DNA from: Hormiphora californensis
Lineage: Eukaryota; Ctenophora; Tentaculata; Cydippida; Pleurobrachiidae
Reading direction: 5' to 3'
Length of the DNA: 64,000 nt
NCBI GenBank assembly: GCA_020137815.1
Contig: CM035357.1
Coordinates: forward strand, 6,746,034 to 6,810,033
Of this stretch, positions 34,301 to 44,129 are shown one piece after another. The notes beneath the pieces were generated by a model, which did no database searches, had not been told where the DNA came from, and worked only from the letters and a program-made list of their open reading frames with translations. A program made the translations under genes and the position numbers. Position 1 is the stretch's first letter. Each line of letters starts with the position of its first letter.

Positions 34301-36655
34301 CCACGGCTAGTAAAGTGATGAAATTTGATAATCCCCTACGGGGATTATCACACGATATTCCCCTCGTCACTCCGTTCCTCGTGGATATCGTATTGATATA
34401 CCAGCCTAATAGGCTGGTATATCAGATTTCATCCCTCTACTAACCGGGTTTTTTTTTTTTTTTTTTTTTTTTCGTATCTTCTCCGCATCCATAGTTTTGC
34501 AAGGAGTTAACCTTTGTTTCTGTATCTCAAGGGCTGCCTTACAAAACATGAATTCACCGCGCCCCATCTTGCCCTCTGTCTTTTCGACACGAACGCTGCA
34601 CAGCCCTGCTCTCTCCGTCACATGAGTATAGACTGCTAATTGAATATCAACATTGATGGTTGCTCTTCAATCAAGAGTCGCACGAGAGAGCAGCATGGTT
34701 GTACAGCTAGACAACATGGTTTGGGATGGCATTAGTTCCGACGGCACAACCTTATACAGCGCTTGGCCAGCGCGGGGTGAACCTGCCAGGGCCGTCCCGA
34801 CCACTCTCTTTTTTCAGAAAGAGCCTAAAATTTACGAGCTACAATTGGTAATTTGGGTCGGGGGCAGGTCGGTAGAACTTCGACAGAATTTAGGGTAGGT
34901 CAATTTAGGGTAGGTCAGAATTTAGGGTAGGTCAATTTAGGGTAGGTCTGAATTTAGGGTAGGTCAATTTAGGGTAGGTCTGAATTTAGGCTAGGTCTGA
35001 ATTTAGGGTAGGTCAATTTAGGGTAGGTCTGAATTTAGGGTAGGTCCGTAATGTATCAAAGCATTGCAATTCGACATTAGGTTCTGATTAGGTCGCTGAA
35101 CCGCGTCCCGTATCTCATATCAACTCATTTCAATTCGATCTTAGTCACCGATTAGGTCGCTGAACCACGTCCCGTATCTCGTGTCAACTCATTTCAATTC
35201 GAGGTTAGACACAAATTAGGTCCCTGAAACACGTCCCGTATCTCGTATCAACTCATTTCAATTCGATCTTAGTCACCGATTGGGTCGCTGAACAGCGTCC
35301 CGTATCTCGTATCAACTCATTGAAATTCGAGGTTAGACACAGATTAGGTCACTGAACCACGTCCCGTATCTTGTATCAAATCATTACAATTCGAGGTTAG
35401 ACACAAATTAGATGGCAAACGAATTGTTTTTTTTTCTTAAACAGGTTTCAACTCAGGATGGAACTCTAAAAGTCTACGTACATTTATAAACTAATCAGTG
35501 AACAGTCAAACAGTCCTAATTTCATTTGATGCGATACGGAACACAGTCTACCGACCTAACTCAGTTCACCTACTTTAAGTAGTACTTAGTGTCGATGGAA
35601 TTGCAATGAGTTGATACGAGATACGGGACGTGGTTCAGCGACCTAATCAGAACCTAATCTCGAATTGCAATGATTTGATAAACGATACGTTACGGACCGG
35701 GGGGGGGGGGGGGTTCAGGATAAATGGTTCGGACGTATATGCCACTTAAGGGGGTGGGTGTTTTTTCAAAATTGCCACTTAGTGTTTTTGGCTAAATGGT
35801 CATTTTTTGGCCAAATTTGGTCAATTTTCGGCCAAATTTGGTCAATTTTCGGTAAAAATTGAGATTCTTCGAGGTGGACCTGAAAAATTTTCAATTTTTA
35901 AAATTCAAATTTCAATTTTATCGCGCCCGAAAATTTTTTCTGGAAATTTTTTGGTTTTGTTCCCAGAAAACAGCCTAAATTTTGCCTTTTTTGGGGCAAA
36001 AAAGCTAGTTTTTCGGTAAATTTTGGGGGTTTAGGGGTCTATTTGGGGTTTGACCACTAAAAGAAACTGATTAAGTGGTCAATTTTAGGGGGTGGGGGGG
36101 TCCTTTTGGATTTTGACCACTTAAGCAATTTTTAGGCATATACGTCCGACCACTTAATCCTGAACCCCCCCCCCCCCCCCCCCCCCCCCGTACGGACCTA
36201 CCTTAAATTCAGACCTACCCTAAATTCAGACCTACCCTAAATTCAGACCTACCCTAAATTCAGACCTGCCCTAAATTCAGACCTACCCTAAATTCAGACC
36301 TACCCTAAATTCAGACCTACCCTAAATTCAGACCTACCCTAAATTCTGTCGAAGTTCTACCGACCTGCCGGGTCGGGACTGCACCCTAGCAAGTGTAGTT
36401 GATAGAAGTAGGGGGAGAGAGAGAGAGAGAGTGAGAGAGAGAGAGAAAGAGGGAGAACGGATAAAATCAGTATACACAATGTATAAAGGCAAGATCCGAT
36501 CCCGGCTGGCTCCTACTGACATATATTAACAATATTATAAAATTCTTTGCTTCGGAGAAAAGAATTGAAATAGAAGAAAGAGGAGAGAGGGGGAAGAGGA
36601 GATAGAGAGGATAAAGGGGGGAAATTTTTTGGGAATTTTTTCGGGAAATTTTTTG

Positions 36656-36690
<35 letters not shown>

Positions 36691-36733
36691 CCCCCCCCCC
36701 CTTTTTTTTTTGGCCCCCCCTTTTTTTTTGGGG

Positions 36734-36766
<33 letters not shown>

Positions 36767-38718
36767 GGGGGTTTTTTTTTTCCCCCTTTTTTTTTCCCCC
36801 CCTTTTTTTTTAAAAATTTTTTTTTGGGGTTTTTTTTTCCCCCCCCCGGGGGTTTTTTTTTGGGGGGGGCCCCTACCAAAAATTCCTAAATTCCCAAAAC
36901 TTTGAAAAATAACCTAGACAACGGGAAATTAGTTATGAAAGGGTTCATTCCCCCTGGACCAGGAAAAACTTGGGAAACAGAGGACCTTTGGCTGTTAAGA
37001 TGGTACTCCCTGTCCTGAAATTTAGGTTAAGGGAGGGGCCGGGGAGGGATTGAAAACGGAAAAGAAGGGGGAGGTCCCAATGCACCGTAGGCAAAGAAAG
37101 AGGGGGAAAGAAGAATGAGGAAGGGATGAACACAGCCGAAAGGAAGAAGATAAAAGAAGGTGAGTAAGTGTATAGAAAAGATACGGGAACAAAAGAGATC
37201 AGGGGGAAGAATAACGGGAAAGAAGGGGATAAAGTGCATCCAAAAAATAAGGGGAAGGAAAAATGAGATTTGAAGATAAAAAGAAGTAACTGAAAAAGAA
37301 GGTGTGGCTGAATAGAATTCTTGCTGGAACATGAAATGATCTGGAACAGTTGAATGCTGAATTTGTGATTTTCTCCAAATTTGCCCAACCCAACATACAG
37401 ATTTATTCACATCAATTGATCAGACACAGAACGTGATCTGAGCGTGGTATGATATGCTGAGCAATGCCTCGGTGAGCTAGTGAGTGGACGGGAGGCTGCT
37501 GAATTATAGGCCCCATGACACTCTCCGCTTAATGACAGTTTCCATGGGGGGCCTATCTAGTGACTTCACTGTGGATGTGAAGGTGGCTGAGAAATGAAGG
37601 TGGCCGGGAGCTGCTCACCAACAGTAACATGCGATAAACGTGCTAAGTCAGCGACACAAAACCATATAATTATGGACGCAACACTATAATGTACTACTCA
37701 GTTCTACTCTCTCGCAATCTCTTAATCAACCAAGGATTTGAATTTTGAACATTATGTACAACTGCAAATTCATTATGAGTCATTTGTAGTGCGTTTATCA
37801 GTTGCATTGATTATAGTTAAACAATAAACATAGAGTTCTTATCCTGTTCAATTGTGTAGATTTGTAGTTGGTTGGGTGGTTCAAACACAAAGACAAGGGA
37901 GGGATGGTGCGAGGATGGTTTAGGGAGGGTATACGATTACAAAGATAAGGGACGATCAGACGATCAACTTTTTCTACAATGCAAAGAGGGAAGTGAACTA
38001 ACCGGGGTTATCTATATTATAAACCACCCCCCCTGTTGATATTTCCCGCACTCTACTGTGGTATATCAGATAATTTCTCCTTCACACTGTCGCTGTGAAT
38101 TTCCCCCTTCATAATTCCCTTCCTTTTTTCCCGCCGTCTACAGTTCAAATGAATTTATACAGTTCAAATTACATGAATACAGTTCAAATTACAGTTCAAA
38201 TGTGAATAATAATAAAGAAACATAATCAATCTTTTGGGGGTGGTTTATAATAAATAACCCCACTGTGTGTCGGGATGAAATATGCGATATTCCCTTGCCT
38301 TCGGCTGCGGGAATATCAGCAGTTATTCCCTGCTCGCTCCGCGAGCAGTGGAATAACTGAACGATATACCACCCTGACAGGGTGGTATATCAGATTTCAT
38401 CCCGACACACAGTGGGGTTATCTATATTATAAAATACAAATTACACATCACTAAGTTCACTAATAATATACCAGAACAAAAGGAACAACCCTTCTGGGGG
38501 TCACTATAACATGAACACCCTGTACACACATCTAATGAGGTGCAAAGGACGTGTCATGTATAATGATAGCTAGACATAATGCATTTCTCGAGGAGTTGGA
38601 CGACCAGCGTCATATGGAGAACCACCTGGAACACCTGGTCTAAACGTCCGCTCTATTTTATATCGCATATAATACGGGGATCGCTTTCTCTCTCTCTCTC
38701 TCTCTCTCTCGCTCTCTC

Positions 38719-38788
<70 letters not shown>

Positions 38789-41456
38789 TCTCCCCCTCTC
38801 TCTCTCATCACATATATCACGTCCTGATACCATTGTTACGTGACGTGGGAGACGAAATCATCACCTGTGACCCATATTCAAAATGGAATAACATCCAGGG
38901 ATGATCCTGAAATGAAACTGATACTACCGGCGAAACTGGGGTTACCCTGCTGCCATGGTACTATCGGTACAGAATAAGATATCCCTCACTTAATGGTATA
39001 TTGATCTTTCACCTCATGAGGGTTGGGCCCTGGTGTTGCTCTATACTGATTATCCTCACTCCCCTAGTATAATAGCTCTGCCTGTTACTCCCACCTTCCA
39101 TTAATCTATTCTATCTATTCTATATCACTGATTTACCCTTGCAGGTCACGGTGGGGATGGATTCCTCAAGTTCCAAGATACAGAGGAGATGAATGCCATG
39201 GAGCTATCTGATGTATTTCAACAGATGCACGAAAAGAAACGGTAATACCATGTAGTGTAATACCATGTGTCATGAAGCTTGAACTTTGGTGACACAGAGT
39301 ACTACGTTGGTAACTTATCACTCCCCCCCCCCCCCCCCCCCCCGCTTTTGTTGTGTCTCTAATATCGCCAAGTTTTACCTATCCTGAATCCATTACTTGC
39401 GTAATCCCTGCGTATCCCTTGCGTATTCTATGCGGAACCATAGCGTATTCCTTGCGTATTCCTTGCGTATACCTTGCGTTTTCCTTGCGTAATCCTTGGG
39501 GGGGGGGGCGACATGTTAATTGTTAATAAATCACCTCTTTTTTCCGATTTTGTTAATTAACGTTAATTAACAAAATTAACAAAGTTAACAAATCAGCAAA
39601 AACTGTTCTTATTGGTTGATAATACGACTTTAACTGGTTTAATTTTATAGTTTAATGACTTTTCTAACACATATATACCCAAACAAGGCCTCTTCCGATA
39701 ACCAAAGTCCGACATACATGTTTTTTGGCTCAAAATCGATAAAATCCAAAAGTTAAAAATATTTCAATTTAGCGTATAAAATCTCACTTTAACGTGATTT
39801 TTTCATCGATAATCGATTCTTTGAACGAATGAAGATGATGTACAACGTTTCTGTCGGAAAAATAAACAAAATATTTCCAAAATCAATTTTTTGGTCAAAA
39901 ATTGAAAATTTGCTTCGCTACAAATCCTTGTGTTTTTTTAGAAAAATTGATTTTTGGGATATTTTTGTTTTATGGTAAATTCATGAGTCTCAATTAGTTT
40001 TTAGGGTTTAAAAAAGGTGGATTAGGGTCAATTGACTTCAATTGCGGTTTAGTTTGGCTAGTTTTTATTAAAATTTACACAATGGAACAAATCGCTGTAG
40101 AAAAGCCGTAGTAGAGGTTAGTAGGAGTGTGCAAATCGTGCAAGAGGAACAACTTTGCTCGCAGAACAAGTGTTAAATACCAAAAACACGCGCTTAAGGT
40201 GATTTAGATGGCATAAATGGCATTTGTTAACGTTTGTTAACTTTTTGTTAATTTTGTTAATAAATCACCTGTTTTCTCGATGTTAATATTAACAAAGTTA
40301 ACAAAATTAACATGTCGCACCCCCCAATCCTTGCGCTTTTTAGAAAATGGAGAACCCCGTGAGTACCCCATTTTATCCCAGGTATAACGAGTTATTGTTC
40401 ATGATAGACACGTGTCAAGCTGGGTCCATGGTCCTACCCATCAAATCACCCAATATCATTGGGGTGGGGTCCAGTACAGTAGGACAGGACTCCCTCTCTC
40501 ACCATGGTGACCATGAAATAGGTATTATTGGGTTTGGTTACAGCAACCTTTTCATAAAACTAATCGACTGAAATTTCATCTCTGAAGGATTTTGACTTTT
40601 AGAAATATACCATGGAAATCAGAAATATTTCTGTTGAACCAATGTATCAACATTTCCTAGGTGTGTATGTGATAGACAGGTGGACTTATTACACCCTGGA
40701 TTTTCTGGAGAAGATCCGACCTAACAGCCAGGCCAAACTGAAGGAACTATTCAGGTGAGTCCTGGAAATTTGCCAGTAATACCAGGACTCTAATAGCGTT
40801 TTTTGTCGGAATGTTTTGACTTGCCTCTTATGTCTGGTTTAGCGAGTGTGGGTGTGGGTAATCCTCTAACCAAGTTGTTGCTTGCGTGCGAAAAATATTT
40901 TGTTACACATTGCCAGCTTGTCTGAAGAGGTCTTCTTTTGTTCTTTCATCCAAGCTGGACTCCTTGTTTGGCTACAGTTTTATTTACATCGCAAGGAAGC
41001 TTATTTTTTCTTTTCCTTGTATGTACTGCCAGGCCAATGCTCTGACAGTCCTAGTGGCCAATCAGACAGCAGCTCCCTCAAACTACACCCTCTTTCACCC
41101 CCAGCTCCCTCAAACTACACCCTCTTTCACCCCCAGCTCCCTCAAACTACACCCTCTTTCACCCCCAGCTCCCTCAAACTACACCCTCTTTCACCCCCAG
41201 CTCAAACTCCACTCTCTTTTTCAGGGTCTACTCTACGGCGGATATCCGATCAACACCCCAATATTCCAACCTGAAACTCTTCAACTCCCGGCCTATTGAC
41301 AAAATTCTCATCACTGACTTCTTCGGGAGTGTTCGGCAGACGGTTCTGTTTAACGAAGGGACGGTGGAAGAGGCGTTAGCACAACGGACAGTGGGGGAAG
41401 AGGCGCTGTTTTTGGTACCGAACAATCTGGAATTAGTATCACAACTTCCCTTTTAA
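31325..41456 (+). CDS. PIGK: PIGK / GPI8, catalytic subunit of GPI transamidase
   Basis: Cysteine protease of the ER GPI-transamidase complex, which attaches GPI anchors. Exons: 31325-31484, 31650-31726, 33564-33614, 33882-34014, 39145-39241, 40382-40521, 40661-40754, 41225-41456; total 984 nt, 327 residues. A signal peptide is followed by [18 protein letters not shown], then [29 protein letters not shown] (catalytic His), IDTCQAGS (catalytic Cys) and DSLSHH, then ITDFFGSVR. The protein stops soon after that motif. Human PIGK continues to a membrane anchor, so this copy seems to lack the C-terminal transmembrane segment, or another last exon exists. The ATG is 1 nt after a cattttag acceptor. 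Intron 2 holds an antisense GPCR; intron 4 (5.1 kb) is full of mobile DNA. Confidence 0.95.
31937..33152 (-). CDS. Class A (rhodopsin-like) GPCR, nested antisense in PIGK intron 2
   Basis: Three exons on the minus strand: 32984-33152, 32776-32922, 31937-32667; phases agree and give 348 residues. Seven hydrophobic segments: TM1 in exon 1 ([20 protein letters not shown]), TM2 in exon 2, TM3 to TM7 in exon 3. TM3 ends [13 protein letters not shown], where ARL replaces the usual DRY. TM7 has NPMIY, a good NPxxY. Cys in FTCITY and in TGTCDW could form the usual TM3-loop 2 disulfide. The third inner loop has a basic [10 protein letters not shown] stretch before TM6. The ligand is unknown. The gene fits entirely between PIGK exons 2 and 3; its start is 8 nt after a TTCATTAG acceptor on the minus strand. 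Confidence 0.85.
34183..34448 (+). repeat. Multi-hairpin repeat, copy A
   Basis: An outer imperfect stem (about 34299-34325 with 34426-34448) encloses three hairpins: gataatcccc/ggggattatc, gatattcccctcg/tcgtggatatc with mismatches, and gataccagcct/aggctggtat. An extra gatat...atatc hairpin lies upstream at 34207-34237. Upstream flank aaaccaccccccctgctgatatttcccgca closely matches copy B at 38020. No ORF. Confidence 0.75.
34863..36369 (+). mobile_element. 1.5-kb hAT-like foldback element with 8-bp target duplication
   Basis: The ends are long inverted repeats starting GGCAGGTCGGTAGAACTTCG and ending with its complement. They are flanked by GGGTCGGG at 34855-34862 and 36370-36377. Each end continues into tandem 'gaatttagggtaggtct' units, then inner inverted blocks with attaggtcgctgaac words. 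There is no transposase; a second element (35698-36190) is nested in its right arm. Eight-bp duplications suggest hAT machinery. Confidence 0.85.
35698..36190 (+). mobile_element. G-run/C-run-ended element nested in the hAT-like element
   Basis: It starts C plus a run of G then ttcaggataaatggt, and ends with the inverted copy accacttaatcctgaa plus a run of C then G. It is flanked by TACGGAC at 35691-35697 and 36191-36197. The inside contains ggccaaatttggtcaatttt repeats. It belongs with the other G/C-run-ended elements at 16876 and 39499 by architecture, not by sequence. Confidence 0.8.
36603..36875 (+). other. Homopolymer block, probably failed consensus
   Basis: Alternating long runs of T, C, G and A with almost no intermixed bases. 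Nothing biological is visible; flanking sequence on the right is also purine-rich and of doubtful quality. Confidence 0.7.
38003..38433 (+). repeat. Multi-hairpin repeat, copy B
   Basis: The direct repeat ggggttatctatattataaa flanks the unit. A perfect 28-bp outer stem pairs 38255-38282 with 38394-38421 and encloses three hairpins: gatattccc/gggaatatc, agttattcc/ggaataact with an inner tgctcg/cgagca, and gatataccaccct/agggtggtatatc. A fourth gatat...atatc hairpin lies upstream near 38038-38068. The folding resembles a cloverleaf. Copy A at 34183 shares the plan. Confidence 0.8.
38687..38808 (+). repeat. (CT)n microsatellite in PIGK intron 4
   Basis: About 60 CT units with few interruptions, 340 bases upstream of PIGK exon 5. 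Confidence 0.95.
39499..40325 (+). mobile_element. 827-bp element with G-run/C-run ends and 8-bp target duplication
   Basis: Ends: run of G then cgacatgttaat, and attaacatgtcgcac then run of C. AATCCTTG flanks both sides (39491-39498 and 40326-40333). The subterminal parts carry inverted gttaac-rich blocks and taaatcacct. AT-rich interior without an ORF. It lies in PIGK intron 5 and ends about 55 bases before exon 6. Confidence 0.88.
41067..41207 (+). repeat. 32-bp tandem repeat with acceptor-like ends before PIGK exon 8
   Basis: About four copies of ctccctcaaactacaccctctttcacccccag in tandem, each ending in a pyrimidine run plus CAG, directly upstream of the real acceptor (ctctttttcag) of exon 8 at 41225. 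Confidence 0.85.
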
Positions 41457-41756
41457 ATAATACAGGGCGACTGATTTCTTGTCGTTTAGATATTGCTTGT
41501 TATTCGCTTTTTCAACATGCTTAGGTAGGGAGTAACATGTAATTATGGCGGATGTGACGGATTATTATATTTTAATACTACATATGTTGTGTGAGGGTAT
41601 GTGACGTTGTATTTTGAACTTATTTGACAACTTCGTTAACTGGTTGTATAATGTATTCAATTTATATATTAGCCTTACTAACGCGTTAAACATCACGCGT
41701 TACACATCACGCAGATATCACGCAACAACAACAACAATAACAGAGATAACATAAGA

Positions 41757-44064
41757 TCACATCAGTTCGACTTGGTCACACAGACCACATGACTTTTTAC
41801 ACTTTTTTTTCATAAACTTCGTTTTACAGGCTTCACTGTCTTCCTCAATCTTCTGAGCACAAAAATCCTTCTTTTTGGCCTTGTCACGGCAATCTGAAAC
41901 AGATAACATATTTAACAGACATTCCTATCAGGATGATATAATGGTATAGCCGGGCCTGTCATGGATCACCACCCCCGTCTTGATTTCTTCAAAAGACATC
42001 TGGCAGTTCAAATTGGTTCGGCGGTGCCCGACAATTATAGATGTCGTGACAAAGAAGACTTACTTGGCTGTAATTTGACACATGTTGGGGGATCAACAAA
42101 CGCTCTATTCTGGCAGGTAATATCACTGTTACCCTGTAACTCGTACCCCTCCCCACACTCCACAGTTATAGTTTCACCGGGAAGAAGGGGTAGCCGCCAT
42201 TCCATGGGCACTAGGTTGGGATCCGGTAACTCCCTACATAACTCTGAAAATATGGTTTTGTAGTCGCCTGATACTGTGAAATACACAGGAACAATTCGAC
42301 ATGGCGTTAACTTTTATTCCTCCATCAGGTTTTTTCCCGTCAAAGTTGGATGGAAGAGGCCAATCTTAACATATAACCGGAAGTAACTACACCATTCTAA
42401 GGAGCCTGAAATGGGGCCATATTATACAGTAAGTTTATACCTGCACAGATGTTGCATGTCTTCATACAGTATACCCTCTCCCTTTCATTATCACACACAG
42501 ACACATCACACTTGAGGTAGTCGTCCTTTACCTCACCCTCACAAAGCTCTGAAATAGAGATAGCTTGATAGCAATAAAGTAGAGATGAGTACTTGATGGT
42601 TGGTCATGGGGGGGGGGGGGGGTTCAAACCAGGTGCGGGGATAGAGGGTACAAAGCTCTGAAATGTAGAGAGGGAGTATAAGAGACGAGCTGTATATTGA
42701 TGGTTGGTCATGGGGGAGGAGGTATCATGGTATAATACCCCAGTTTTGGCTGAATCCCATTTCATCATCATGATGGGGTTGAAACTCACCGCAAACTTTG
42801 CAAGTCCGGGGACACTGTTTCTGAGCTGCTTCGTCGGCACAGTTCACTCCGTTTGTTTTCCCATATGATTCAGCACACGCTCGTTCTGTATCCGCACATT
42901 GGGAGTCCCTTACTAGAGAGAAAGTTAAATTTTAGTAGACTCTATCTAACCGACGCCAAATTATCAGTCTAATCGAAGTTTTTATTTATAAAAGTGGTTA
43001 GAACTAGAAGCAAAAAGAATGAGACTCCGAGTTCAGAATCTAGTAATTAGTTTGTCTCCTTACTCCTAATATTTACATGGGTAAAGCTGCTGAAGAGCCT
43101 TCATATCAAATTGAGATAGTTTCAGCTCCTGATGTTTCCTCATTCCACCAAAATTCCAGTACATAACCGAATCTTTATCGTCAAGATGACTGAAATGGTC
43201 ATTACTAGTTGTTACCCTCATCTATCCAATATCTGGGCGTGTTGCAAAGCACATCTGAGCACACTATCAAAATGGTACAGGAACCGACCGACACAAGTAA
43301 ACAACCAATCAGAACTCGTTATTTAGGTCACGTGACTGGTTATCAGCCAATCAGGGACCAGTATTTCCTGATTCGGTCGGTTCCTGAAATGGTACATACT
43401 CTAATCCAAGTGAATGGCCCAGTTCATGAAGCACAATGGTGTAAAAGTAGGGTTGAACAAAGGATCCAGTTTGGCGCTTATCGAACTGTTCGTCTGTCCA
43501 TGTCATTAGGGTGTTCAAATGGACGTCACCTGCAGTGATTAGCATGTTGGGCTCATTTTGGGCAAGGAGCTCCCCTCTGGAGCCAAGGTTTCATGCAAGT
43601 TGTGGGGAAAAGAGCGTCCGTGTCCAAAAAGCCAGTTATCGCCGCGCTGGGGGATACTAATTTTCTCCATGAGGTATGTACCTACCGAACTTGAAGGCAT
43701 GCCCAAATATGGCTCCACAATACTGTACACTCTCCCCGAACCCATGTCCATCAAGGTAGTCAGGGTCCTCATCTAACCTCCCAGCGGGGTGGACACATCC
43801 TGCAAACCTGATCCTAATATCCTCCCTGATTGTAGATTCTGTTTGAGCCTCAATATCCTCTACATTCTGTAATCTAGGGGTGGTGTTTTGGCAGGCATTG
43901 ACAGCTGTGTTACTGTTACTATTATTATGCCAAAAACTAACAGAAATTAGTTGGCTGGAAAGGTGACCACTTTTGTTGTCAAACTGACACCTTTGCCGTC
44001 TCCGGGTTTTTTCATCATCATTATATCCCTCTCTGATCACTCTCTCTCTCTCACTCTCTCTCTC

Positions 44065-44129
<65 letters not shown>

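Noticed and set aside
36535-36889. Poly-Lys / poly-Phe frames
   Set aside because: They are translations of a homopolymer block that is probably a consensus failure.
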